DNA from: Candidatus Aenigmatarchaeota archaeon
Lineage (GTDB): Archaea > Aenigmatarchaeota > Aenigmatarchaeia > QMZP01
NCBI GenBank assembly: GCA_026397335.1
Contig: JAPLVB010000055.1
Span: 1 to 44,692, forward strand
Direction of reading: 5' to 3'
DNA length: 44,692 bases
How positions within the stretch are numbered: the stretch's first letter is position 1; each line of letters opens with the position of its first letter. The notes beneath the pieces are model-generated. The model worked only from the letters and a program-made list of their open reading frames with translations. It had not been told where the DNA came from and did no database searches. Position numbers and translations under genes: made by a program. Positions 37,881 through 44,692 of the stretch are shown one piece after another.

Positions 37881-38144
37881 ATGAAAGCCACAGTTCTCAG
37901 CTACAGGAGAGGAGTGCACACCATGCACGGTAACCAGCTGCTGCTTGAGATAGAGGGAGTGGATTCCAAGGAGCTGGCCTCAAGGTACATAGGCAAGCGG
38001 GTGATATGGATCAGCCCGGCAAAGAAGCAGATTTTCGGCAAGATCACTAATACTCATGGAAACAACGGGGTTGTGCGGGCAAGATTCTCGAAAGGCCTTC
38101 CCGGGACAGCAGTAAACGCAAAAGTGGAGATAATAGAGAGGTAG
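37881..38144 (+). CDS. rpl35ae: Large-subunit ribosomal protein L35Ae
   Basis: Archaeal/eukaryotic L35Ae of 87 residues. YRRGVHTMHGNQLLLEIEG, GKRVIWISPAKKQIFGKIT and HGNNGVVRARFSKGLPG are diagnostic. A TATA-like ATTTAAATATA lies about 27 nt before ATG 37881, giving a leaderless mRNA. L35Ae is not found in all archaea. Confidence 0.94.
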   Translation: MKATVLSYRRGVHTMHGNQLLLEIEGVDSKELASRYIGKRVIWISPAKKQIFGKITNTHGNNGVVRARFSKGLPGTAVNAKVEIIER

Positions 38145-38202
38145 CTCCAAAATTTGCAATTTCTGAAAACCCAATTTAATTCCCCTCAACCAATAAATAT
38201 GT

Positions 38203-39354
38203 ATGTACCGCGAGCTCAAGAGCCTTTTCGAGCTTAACAGGCTCAGGGACGACCTGCATGAGATTTACTTCAACCAGATTATCGAGACGTTCGCGATATC
38301 CCTCATCAGCGTATTCATTCCCATCTACCTCCTGACGAAGGGATTCTCGCTTCTCACCTCATTCTCCTTCATGCTCGTGTACTGGGGAGCTATGTTCCTT
38401 TTCACCCCGATAGCGGCTGAGATATCCTCAAAGATAGGCTTCAAGCACACCATAATCTACCGCGCCCCTCTCCTGATTTTCTACTTCTCCATGCTCTTCT
38501 TTCTGGATTATTTCTCGAGCATACTCCTGTTCATAGCGCTTCTCGGAGGATTTTCCGCAATCCTTTACTGGGTATCCACCAACGCGGAGTTCGTGAAGAG
38601 CGCGGACGGCGAGAAGAGCGCGAAACAGGTTAGCTACCTAAACGCGCTCCCGCAGATATCAGCCGTGGCCGCCCCTCTCATAAGCGCCCTGATTCTCACA
38701 ACCCTTGGGTTCTCCGTCATTTTTCTGATTGTGATAATCCTGATAATAATCTCCCAAATCCCGTTCCTCCTGACCTCTGACTACAAGGAGCGGTTCTCCC
38801 TCAAGCTGAGGCAGTCCTGGCTCTTCCTTGACAAGAGGTTCTTCGCCCTTTTCATGATACAGGGCGTGATTTTCTCGAATGACTTCCTCCTATGGAGCAT
38901 TTTCGTGTACCAGAAATTCGGGATAATCTCCGCAGGCCTGACAGCCTCGCTTTACGGGGCAGGGATGGCTCTCTTCACTGTGATAATAGGGAAGGTAAGC
39001 TCGGAAGCTCACAAGAGGAAGAACATGCTCATCCTCGGCTCAATAGGCTACGCTTTCACGTGCATAATCCGAATCTCCACTGCGACTCCGCTAGAAGCAT
39101 TCCTGATATCCATGCTCGCCGGAATATTCACCACGCTCATAAGCATCCCCATTTATGTGGAATTCTCGTCCAGGGCGAAGAAGGAAGGAGTCCTGAACTG
39201 GGTCACATTCCGTGACTTCTGGCTCGCCTCGGGAAGGGTGATGTTCATGCTCGGCTCAATGTTCATCCTGATTTTCTTCTCGGAAAACGCCCTTGTTGCA
39301 GGCTTTGCCCTGGCAGCAGTAGCCTCCATCCTGCTGGTCCTGCTTGCGAAATGA
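38203..39354 (+). CDS. Major facilitator superfamily transporter
   Basis: A 383-residue polytopic protein with 11-12 hydrophobic segments in two halves, e.g. ETFAISLISVFIPIYLLTKG, LLIFYFSMLFFLDYFSSILL, GFSVIFLIVIILIIISQIPFL and VAGFALAAVASILLVLL. A charged middle loop (DYKERFSLKLRQSW) separates the halves. Substrate unknown. TATA-like AATTTAAT lies 26 nt before ATG 38203; a palindromic element starts just after the stop. A basic/acidic N-terminal stretch (YRELKSLFELNRLRDDLHE) precedes the first helix. Confidence 0.85.
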   Translation: MYRELKSLFELNRLRDDLHEIYFNQIIETFAISLISVFIPIYLLTKGFSLLTSFSFMLVYWGAMFLFTPIAAEISSKIGFKHTIIYRAPLLIFYFSMLFFLDYFSSILLFIALLGGFSAILYWVSTNAEFVKSADGEKSAKQVSYLNALPQISAVAAPLISALILTTLGFSVIFLIVIILIIISQIPFLLTSDYKERFSLKLRQSWLFLDKRFFALFMIQGVIFSNDFLLWSIFVYQKFGIISAGLTASLYGAGMALFTVIIGKVSSEAHKRKNMLILGSIGYAFTCIIRISTATPLEAFLISMLAGIFTTLISIPIYVEFSSRAKKEGVLNWVTFRDFWLASGRVMFMLGSMFILIFFSENALVAGFALAAVASILLVLLAK

Positions 39355-39358
39355 GAAT

Positions 39359-39380
39359 GAAGGTGTCAGCGGACACCTTC
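39359..39380. repeat. Palindromic element after MFS gene
   Basis: GAAGGTGTC (39359-39367) pairs with GACACCTTC (39372-39380), loop AGCG, followed by CATCCAATC. It lies between the transporter stop and the TATA-like box of the nuclease gene. Confidence 0.85.
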
Positions 39381-39423
39381 CATCCAATCAGAACCTATTT
39401 AACTTTTCCCTCCAACTAGATTC

Positions 39424-40575
39424 ATGAAACTCTCTATTATCTCTGACATGCACCTCGGTTTCGGAACAGGAAGCGAACGAGAGAGTGACAGCTTTGAGGC
39501 CGCCTCCCAGGCCATTGAATTTAGTTCGGACTGTGATGCTATCCTGGTCGCGGGAGACATTTTCGATACAAGAACTCCCAATACAGAAACCCTTATCCAT
39601 GCAATGCAGCTTTTCATGAAGACCAACTTCTGGGAAGGAGGGGCTAAGGTCTCAGAAGGAATAGCAAAAGACCTTTCAGATTTCTCTCCCCTCAACCTTT
39701 CAGGAGTTCCTGTAATCGCAATCCACGGAACCCATGAGAGAAGGGCGAAAGGCCTGATGAACCCGGTGGAAGGCCTTGAGAAGGCAGGGTTCGTGATTTA
39801 CCTCCACTGCAACGGAATTATCCTGGAAAAAAACAAAGAGCGCGTGTGCGTGCAGGCCATGTCCGGAGTCCCTGACCAGTATGCGGAATCCGTGCTCAGC
39901 CAGTGGAACCCCAAGCCTGTAGCGGGCTGTTACAATATCTTCATGTTCCACCAGTCCGTGGCTCCGTTTTTGTATGCGGACAAAACAATAGACGTGGAGA
40001 AACTCCCCCGCGGATTTGACCTTTATGTGGCAGGCCACATGCACGAATCCCAGCAGTCCTCCCATTCTGATGCCCCTTTCATAATTCCCGGCTCCACAAT
40101 CCAGACCCAGCTGAACAAGGAGTCAGTCCAGAGGCGTGGCTTCTGGATCCTGGACACGCAGGCCCGTGAGCTGGAGTTCCGCGAGCTTGAAGGCCAGAGG
40201 AAAGTCTATTACAGGGCATTTGAAAACCCTTCACAGGAGCAAATAGAGACAGAGATAGAGAAGATTCTTGAAGAGGCACATGAAAAGAAGCCCATAATCC
40301 GCATAAGGCTGGCAGGAAAGGAGATTGATGTCTCAGAAATCCAAAACAAATTCCAGAATCAAGCGATTCTCTCCTTCAAGAAGGATTTTGAGGAGGAAGC
40401 GCTTCCTGCGAAAACTATCGAGGAGCACAGGCTCTCGGTCCAGGAGCTCGGGAGGAAAATCCTCCATGAAAACCTCCAGGCAGCCGGCCTCGACCCCGAG
40501 AGGTTCGAGAGCATATTCGAGCTGCTCCTGGAGAAGAAGGTTGATGCGGCTCAAGAAATTCTATATAAATCCTGA
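39424..40575 (+). CDS. mre11: Mre11/SbcD-type nuclease
   Basis: Metallophosphoesterase of DNA end processing. Motifs in order: ISDMHLG (Asp8/His10), VAGDIFDTR, HGTHERR (in place of GNHD), FMFHQS and AGHMHES. The N-to-T and D-to-E changes in the third motif are notable but keep the metal-binding His. A C-terminal cap region of ~120 residues (EIEKILEEAHEKKPIIRIRL onward) fits Mre11. Partner Rad50 is not in the window. With HerA and NurA nearby, all but one part of the archaeal resection machinery is encoded here. TATA-like CTATTTAAC precedes ATG 39424. Confidence 0.87.
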   Translation: MKLSIISDMHLGFGTGSERESDSFEAASQAIEFSSDCDAILVAGDIFDTRTPNTETLIHAMQLFMKTNFWEGGAKVSEGIAKDLSDFSPLNLSGVPVIAIHGTHERRAKGLMNPVEGLEKAGFVIYLHCNGIILEKNKERVCVQAMSGVPDQYAESVLSQWNPKPVAGCYNIFMFHQSVAPFLYADKTIDVEKLPRGFDLYVAGHMHESQQSSHSDAPFIIPGSTIQTQLNKESVQRRGFWILDTQARELEFRELEGQRKVYYRAFENPSQEQIETEIEKILEEAHEKKPIIRIRLAGKEIDVSEIQNKFQNQAILSFKKDFEEEALPAKTIEEHRLSVQELGRKILHENLQAAGLDPERFESIFELLLEKKVDAAQEILYKS

Positions 40576-40631
40576 TACAGCTTTTTCGAGCGAGCTCTCT
40601 AAATATAAATCACTAAAGGAAATAAGTTAGC

Positions 40632-40925
40632 ATGGCCAGCAGGAAAGTCTCCCCCCAGACAATAAGGCATGTTTCCCAGATCGCAAGGCTCAGGCTGACA
40701 GAAAAAGAAGTGAACAAGTTCTGCAGGGACATTGAATCCATCCTGGATGCTTTCCGGGACCTGGAAAGGGTCCCCACAAAAGGCATAAAGCCAGCATTCC
40801 AGCCAGTCGAAACGAAAAACGTCCTGCGCAAGGACAAAACAGAGCCCTCCCTTACCCAGGAGCAGGCCCTCTCCAACACGAAAAACAAGGAGAAAGGCTA
40901 TTTCAAGGGCCCCAAGGTCACATAA
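40632..40925 (+). CDS. gatC: Asp/Glu-tRNA amidotransferase subunit C
   Basis: GatC clamps GatA and GatB in the enzyme that converts misacylated Asp-tRNA-Asn (or Glu-tRNA-Gln) to the correct form. The 97-residue sequence has IRHVSQIARLRLTEKEVNKF and an acidic DIESILDAFRDLERV helix, then the extended segment KNVLRKDKTEPSLTQEQAL that is typical. AAATATAAAT about 27 nt before ATG 40632 suggests a leaderless start. gatA/gatB are not in the window. Confidence 0.9.
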   Translation: MASRKVSPQTIRHVSQIARLRLTEKEVNKFCRDIESILDAFRDLERVPTKGIKPAFQPVETKNVLRKDKTEPSLTQEQALSNTKNKEKGYFKGPKVT

Positions 40926-40939
40926 GGCAAGGTGCAAGC

Positions 40940-41407
40940 ATGCGCAACCTCCTTTTTGCTGTTTTTACTTCAGTGCTTTTTGTGATAGGCCTTATAGCAG
41001 TCTTAAACATGCAATCACAACCCGCACAATCTCCAGCAGTTACAGGCCTTCTTGTGGAGAAGACATTTATCCCTTCCAGCCATATTCAAGACATGGCCTA
41101 CGACCGGCTCGAGAAGTCAGTCTCGGAGAACAGGACAGCCCTTATATTCTTTTACGAAAACTCCTGCGACGTGTGCATAGCCCAGATAGCCGAGGTAGAA
41201 TCCCTGCTCGAGCAGCTGGAGAAGGAAAACCCGAGCATATTCAGCAACTTCACATACTATGAATACGATTTCCAGACAGGCCTGCGTGACAAGTTCAACG
41301 TCACGAATCACCACACCCTTATCCTGATAAAAGAAGGGAAGGAGATTCTCAGAACAAGGGAAGCCATGACAAAGGATGAGCTGCTGGGGAAAATCACAGG
41401 AGGATGA
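40940..41407 (+). CDS. Membrane-anchored thioredoxin-like protein
   Basis: N-terminal hydrophobic segment (LLFAVFTSVLFVIGLIAVL) anchors the protein, with the rest outside. The fold follows thioredoxin: TALIFFYENSCDVCIAQIAE with a CxxC-type SCDVC site, then FTYYEYDFQTG, HHTLILIKEGKEIL in place of the cis-Pro strand, and a final helix. Probably an extracytoplasmic disulfide enzyme. AAGGTGCAAGC precedes ATG 40940. The next gene begins 1 nt after its stop. Confidence 0.8.
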   Translation: MRNLLFAVFTSVLFVIGLIAVLNMQSQPAQSPAVTGLLVEKTFIPSSHIQDMAYDRLEKSVSENRTALIFFYENSCDVCIAQIAEVESLLEQLEKENPSIFSNFTYYEYDFQTGLRDKFNVTNHHTLILIKEGKEILRTREAMTKDELLGKITGG

Positions 41408-41408
41408 C

Positions 41409-41612
41409 ATGGCATTAACAGTAAAGCTAAAGGCTGATTCATTTTATGATGGCGCTGACATCCTCAAAAGCGAGCTTTTCCAGGCAATGGTGGACATATT
41501 TCCCAAAGGATTCTACGTGAAGGAAATCGGCAAGAGCCTTTATGAAATTCACTTACCAAACGAGCCTTCAAACTGGCAGGAAATTCTCAGGCAGTGGGGA
41601 CAGATTATTTAA
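41409..41612 (+). CDS. Hypothetical protein, 67 aa
   Basis: Small soluble protein: LTVKLKADSFYDGADILKSE, then IFPKGFYVKEIGKSLYEIHLP and WQEILRQWGQI. GGAGGATGAC directly before ATG 41409 is a strong ribosome binding site, which overlaps the end of the thioredoxin-like gene, so the two are cotranslated. No family recognised. Confidence 0.7.
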   Translation: MALTVKLKADSFYDGADILKSELFQAMVDIFPKGFYVKEIGKSLYEIHLPNEPSNWQEILRQWGQII

Positions 41613-41620
41613 TAAATCCT

Positions 41621-42121
41621 TTATTCCACCCTCGGCTCGCACCCTATATACCCGCCCCACGCCAGATCATGCAGAGCCTTTCCTCCGATATTTGCGCATT
41701 CTTCGCTATCAATCCCCTGAAAGACCAGGTTCACTCTCCCGTAATCCGGGCACACATCCGAGCAGAAGTACTGCTCCACAAGTGTGAGGTTGTTCCTTGC
41801 GTAAATCCCGAATGTTTTCGGATAGTCCGCGGGGTTTATCTTCTTGGGTTCAGAGTTAACCCCCTGCAGCCTTTCCAGCTCCATCCTCACGTTCGAATCC
41901 GTCACAGTGCGCTCGGGCTTTGGCTGGGATATGGAATAAGCCCACAGGATTACCAGAACCACAATCACTATCGCAACAGCCGCAATCCCCCAGAGCAGTC
42001 TCCTGTCCCGCATTCCTTTCGCGGGTTCTTGCTGCCCCCTTTCCTTTCTTATTTTAGGAATCCTATGTTGGATTCTTCGATAGAAGGCGGCCTTGCCACC
42101 TTCATTCTTTTTTATGCTCAT
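41621..42121 (-). CDS. Single-pass membrane protein, 166 aa
   Basis: Cytoplasmic basic N-terminus, one TM segment (LLWGIAAVAIVIVVLVILWAY), then an external domain with four cysteines (YFCSDVCPDYGRVN, EECANIGG, YIGCEP). ATG 42121 overlaps the Rnp3 stop by ATGA. Residues ~6-14 (NEGGKAAFY) come from a palindromic element (42083-42103) inserted in the N-terminal coding part. The C-terminal YFCSDVCPDYG and WGGYIGCEPRVE recall a disulfide-bonded small domain; no family recognised. Confidence 0.78.
   Translation of the reverse strand: MSIKKNEGGKAAFYRRIQHRIPKIRKERGQQEPAKGMRDRRLLWGIAAVAIVIVVLVILWAYSISQPKPERTVTDSNVRMELERLQGVNSEPKKINPADYPKTFGIYARNNLTLVEQYFCSDVCPDYGRVNLVFQGIDSEECANIGGKALHDLAWGGYIGCEPRVE
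42083..42103 (-). repeat. Palindromic element inside membrane protein gene
   Basis: On the minus strand GAAGGTGGC pairs with GCCGCCTTC around AAG, using one T-G wobble. It is read in frame as E-G-G-K-A-A-F, a different frame from the PAS/L31e/Rnp4 copies. Confidence 0.78.
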
Positions 42122-42795
42122 TCTACCTCCACCCCGGGCATTACCCATTTCCCTCCAAGCCTTTTCCTGTTCTCGCACAGGATCCCTCCGTCCAGAGCCC
42201 TCTTGCACCGCTTCTCATCAAACCCCAGAAACTTCCCGAAGGCTATCAGCTCAGAGGGAGCCCTCATATCCCACTCATTCAAAGCTCCAGAGCTCAATAC
42301 GAACGGGCATTTATACTTCCTCACGAACCTCGCAGTCTCCATCCAGCATGAAAGCAATTGGGAGCGCGTCTTCTTGTAGCTCTGCATTATCTCCAGAAAG
42401 TCAAACGCTATCGCGACATTATTCTTAGCCCCTAATCTCGCGAGAATATGATTTATCCCGCACTGCCCGTTCTGCAGGTTCGGGCTCACAAGCATGTCCA
42501 CTTCCGGAGTCTCCAGCGCCGCGCGGTTTAACTCTTCAGTCCCGCCTCTCACCAGAATCAGCTCGCTCTGCCTTCTTATGGACTTGGCAATTCTTGGTAT
42601 GTCATTCGCTCTCGTTTGCAGCTCAATCCCTAGGGCAATATCCATTCCCTTGAGCGCTTTCGCTTTTGCCCTGATTTCCCCGAGGGCTGCGCGGTTAGCC
42701 CACGGGACGGCCACAGCAATCCCAGAGAAACCGAGCCTTTTTGCAATATCCGCGGCTTTCTCGACATCCGCCTGAATGTGCAGGTCATAGAACAT
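42118..42795 (-). CDS. rnp3: RNase P protein component 3 (Rpp30)
   Basis: A TIM-barrel-like RNase P subunit that pairs with Rnp2 (Pop5) and activates the catalytic RNA. Features: FYDLHIQADV at the start, GIELQTRANDIPRIAKSIRR, LILVRGGTEELNRAALETP, VDMLVSPNL, GINHILARLGAKNNVAIAFDF and the C-terminal RAPSELIAFGKFLGF. Length (225) is normal. The divergent pcm gene starts 29 nt away; a TATA-like TATTTTAAG lies about 25 nt before ATG 42795. Confidence 0.93.
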   Translation of the reverse strand: MFYDLHIQADVEKAADIAKRLGFSGIAVAVPWANRAALGEIRAKAKALKGMDIALGIELQTRANDIPRIAKSIRRQSELILVRGGTEELNRAALETPEVDMLVSPNLQNGQCGINHILARLGAKNNVAIAFDFLEIMQSYKKTRSQLLSCWMETARFVRKYKCPFVLSSGALNEWDMRAPSELIAFGKFLGFDEKRCKRALDGGILCENRKRLGGKWVMPGVEVE

Positions 42796-42823
42796 GTTTA
42801 AATTTGGATTCCAATCTTAAAAT
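42796..42823. promoter_or_regulatory. 28-nt divergent promoter between rnp3 and pcm
   Basis: GTTTAAATTT at 42796-42805 lies about 24 nt before ATG 42824 (plus). TATTTTAAG read on the minus strand at about 42815-42823 lies about 24 nt before ATG 42795. Both start codons abut the opposite gene's box. Confidence 0.5.
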
Positions 42824-43468
42824 ATGGACGCTTCTGAAAGGAAAGAGAACCTGATAGCCCACCTGAAGCAGGAAGGCTACCTCAAGACCCCTGCAGTAGA
42901 ATCAGCTTTCAGAAAAATCCCTCGGGAGAACTTCCTCCCCAAAGAGCTTGAAGCCAGCGCATATTCAGACCACCCCCTCCCGATAGGCTCAGGCCAGACC
43001 ATCTCAGCCCCCCACATGGTGGCCATAATGACAGAGCTGATTGAACCCAAGAGCACAGACACAATTCTGGAGATAGGGGCAGGCTCAGGCTACCAGGCCG
43101 CTATTTTGAGCACACTCGTGAATAAAATCTACACAATAGAATTCTACCCGGAGCTCGCCTCCCTAGCAAAGAAAAACCTCTCCCGCACAGGAATAAAGAA
43201 TGTGGAAGTCATCCCCGCAGACGGCTCCAAAGGCTACCCGGAGAAAGCCCCCTATGACAAGATCATAGTAACCTGCGCAATCCCCATGGAGGTTTTCAGC
43301 TCCCTGGGGAAGCAGCTCAAGGAGTCGGGCATAATCGTGGCTCCCGTGGGACCTGCCTACGGGATCCAGATGCTCACAACCGCAAGGAAGGTCAAAGGGT
43401 CTCTCAAGAAGAAGGAGTATTTCGGGTGTGTGTTCGTGCCGCTTCAGCCCTTTCCAGGAAAGGGTTGA
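42824..43468 (+). CDS. pcm: Protein-L-isoaspartate O-methyltransferase
   Basis: Methylates isoaspartyl residues to start their repair. The 214-residue sequence has PRENFLPKELEASAYSDHPL, the PIGSGQTISAPHMVAIM active-site segment, motif I ILEIGAGSGYQAAIL, IYTIEFYPELA and VIPADGSKGYPEKAPYDKII. Full length and complete. It also relies on adenosylhomocysteine removal (ahcY in this window). Leaderless start by TATA spacing. Confidence 0.95.
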   Translation: MDASERKENLIAHLKQEGYLKTPAVESAFRKIPRENFLPKELEASAYSDHPLPIGSGQTISAPHMVAIMTELIEPKSTDTILEIGAGSGYQAAILSTLVNKIYTIEFYPELASLAKKNLSRTGIKNVEVIPADGSKGYPEKAPYDKIIVTCAIPMEVFSSLGKQLKESGIIVAPVGPAYGIQMLTTARKVKGSLKKKEYFGCVFVPLQPFPGKG

Positions 43469-43517
43469 GATCCCAAAGATTTTACATAAGCAAAGAAAAT
43501 GGTGGTATCAACCAAAA

Positions 43518-43742
43518 CTACAGAAGAAGATAATCATCTCCAACCTTTTCAACAATAGAAATCATCAAATCTTTCCCTTTATTCTTGGGAAGTCCTAGTT
43601 CAGCCAGTGCTTCCCCTAAACTATCATAAAACATCTTTCCATCTGCCCTTATGTAGGGACGGGTTGTCACCAATTCCTCATCAAGGGCTTTCCCTCCATG
43701 CAAAAGCGCCTTCCTCTCCACCACTTCAAGTATTGCCAGCAT
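43518..43742 (-). CDS. Hypothetical protein, 74 aa
   Basis: Small soluble protein (MLAILEVVERKALLHGGKAL, IRADGKMFYDSLGEALAELG, MISIVEKVGDDYLLL). ATG 43742 has TTAAAAATC about 25 nt upstream; ATG 43751 would add MGF. No family recognised. Confidence 0.55.
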   Translation of the reverse strand: MLAILEVVERKALLHGGKALDEELVTTRPYIRADGKMFYDSLGEALAELGLPKNKGKDLMISIVEKVGDDYLLL

Positions 43743-43801
43743 AAACCCCATTTGGCAGATAGATTTTTAAGGAAACATCCTGTTAGGTGCCCTCTGCGAA
43801 A

Positions 43802-43890
43802 TGCGCGATTCTGCGCGTATTCTGCGCGAATCCACGAGGGGGACTGCGCGAATGTGCGCGATTCTTCCGGTATCCTGCTGGAATCCCCTT
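43802..43890. repeat. Clustered TGCGCG motifs
   Basis: TGCGCG occurs five times, at 43802, 43812, 43823, 43845 and 43855, mostly at 10-11 nt spacing, within a gap between two divergent genes. Flanking ATTC/GAAT copies make further short palindromes, and TTCCGG-TATCCTG-CTGGAA (43864-43882) can form a hairpin. About 10-nt spacing places copies on one DNA face. It ends just before the TATA-like box of the phosphatase gene. Confidence 0.6.
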
Positions 43891-43915
43891 ATAAAACTTT
43901 TCTCCAATTCCTCTT

Positions 43916-44692
43916 ATGCTTGACAGGAAAATCCTCCATGACGCAGGGCAGATATTCGATGAAGAACCCAGGCTCATAGAGCTCCCCCAGACAGGCTATG
44001 GCGTGTTCGTGGGAGACACCCACGGAGACCTGAACGCCACCCAGACCGTGTTGGAGAACTATCTGGGCAAGAAGGATAAAACCCTGGTCTTCCTTGGGGA
44101 CTACGTGGACCGCGGCCCGCATTCTAGGGAGAACATAGACCTCCTTCTGGAAACAAAGGTCAGGAACCGGAACCGCGTATACCTCCTCATGGGCAACCAT
44201 GAGGGCTATAAGTTCGGATCATTCAGCCCTGCGGATTTCTGGGAATCGCTTTCCTGGGAAGAAAAGGAGGAATACGGGAGCCTGCTCGCAAAGCTCCCCT
44301 TGGTCGCCCAATCCAAAAACGGAATAATAAGCCTGCATGGCGCCCTGCCGGACGTCAGACAGGACCAGCTCGCTGGAATCGAGCCTATAATGGAACAGTG
44401 GGAAAGGATAATCTGGGGAGACTTTCAAGACAAAGACTATGAATACATGGGCTCGCCGGGCGGAAGGCATACTTTCGGGAGGAAATATTTCGAGAGGGTG
44501 ATGCGCGGGCTCGGCAAGAAGGTCCTCATCCGCTCCCACCAGCCCCGTGCCCTCCAGATAATGTTCGACAACAAGTGCCTCACCATCTTCACATCCCATG
44601 CCTACACATACCCTCCATACAGGTCCATTGCTGTCGCTGACCTCGGGAAAGAGACGGCGAGCGTGGACGGTTTGGATATACGGACGGTTTGA
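43916..44692 (+). CDS. PPP-family serine/threonine phosphatase
   Basis: A 258-residue metallophosphoesterase with all PPP motifs: GDTHGD, GDYVDRG, GNHE, the HGALP variant of HGG, and RSHQP. An archaeal protein phosphatase of the PP1-like type is likely. A TTATAAAAC box lies about 25 nt before ATG 43916, downstream of the TGCGCG cluster. The stop codon ends exactly at the right edge of the window, so the gene is complete. Confidence 0.9.
   Translation: MLDRKILHDAGQIFDEEPRLIELPQTGYGVFVGDTHGDLNATQTVLENYLGKKDKTLVFLGDYVDRGPHSRENIDLLLETKVRNRNRVYLLMGNHEGYKFGSFSPADFWESLSWEEKEEYGSLLAKLPLVAQSKNGIISLHGALPDVRQDQLAGIEPIMEQWERIIWGDFQDKDYEYMGSPGGRHTFGRKYFERVMRGLGKKVLIRSHQPRALQIMFDNKCLTIFTSHAYTYPPYRSIAVADLGKETASVDGLDIRTV

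Noticed and set aside
1..44692. tRNA or rRNA genes
   Set aside because: I looked through the intergenic gaps for tRNA-like cloverleaf arms, CCA-proximal stems and conserved rRNA segments and recognised none; a covariance search could still find a divergent or intron-containing tRNA.

Overview
The window is archaeal chromosomal DNA. It encodes both subunits of topoisomerase VI, six archaeal/eukaryotic-type ribosomal proteins (L14e, L34e, S19e, L39e, L31e, L35Ae), two protein subunits of archaeal RNase P (Rnp3/Rpp30 and Rnp4/Rpp21), PDCD5, a wyosine-pathway tRNA enzyme, HerA/NurA/Mre11-type repair proteins, a DRG GTPase and an S-layer protein. TATA-like boxes lie about 24-28 nt ahead of many start codons, so much transcription looks leaderless; other genes carry GGTGA/GGAGG-type ribosome binding sites. 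Genes are short, packed and often overlap by ATGA. A small-genome (possibly DPANN-type) archaeon is plausible, but the sequence alone does not fix the lineage. No rRNA, tRNA or CRISPR array was recognised.

Layout. 1-4676 (minus): four tandem paralogous PQQ-type beta-propeller genes, the last cut by the left edge; a fifth paralog lies at 15867-17156. 4769-6461: HycI-like hydrogenase maturation protease divergent from a SpoIIM-family membrane protein, then an unknown gene. 6637-8230: small membrane protein, unknown protein, KsgA/Dim1. 8453-12599: top6B (interrupted by a 477-residue LAGLIDADG intein) and top6A. 12608-18801: membrane protein, CYTH protein, methyltransferase, DRG GTPase, small unknown genes, the fifth propeller, a TPR-like protein and a HerA-type ATPase. 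19089-22613: membrane protein, L14e, L34e, zinc-ribbon protein, Nudix, HTH regulator, DUF438-type PAS protein. 23020-25524: S-layer protein. 25689-30108: NurA, a membrane-anchored winged-helix protein, Rnp4, and a three-gene regulator operon. 30302-35489: S19e, PfkB kinase, adenosylhomocysteinase, PDCD5, L39e, L31e, Taw2. 35542-44692: split MgtE-like transporter, methyltransferase, L35Ae, MFS, Mre11-like nuclease, GatC, thioredoxin-like protein, Rnp3, Pcm and a PPP phosphatase.

Two features stand out. First, a dispersed family of small palindromic elements (stems of the type GAAGGYGNC / GNCRCCTTC) occurs at more than 20 places. Stems differ between copies but stay paired, and copies are nested inside one another up to three or four levels deep. 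They sit just before start codons, downstream of genes, and also inside reading frames (Rnp4, L31e, the PAS protein and a membrane protein), where they encode extra tails. Second, the four propeller proteins whose ends are visible lack signal peptides and share a distinctive tail of spaced Asp-Tyr motifs ending in GKKKRGY-like residues, which suggests a shared, so far unexplained interaction or processing signal.
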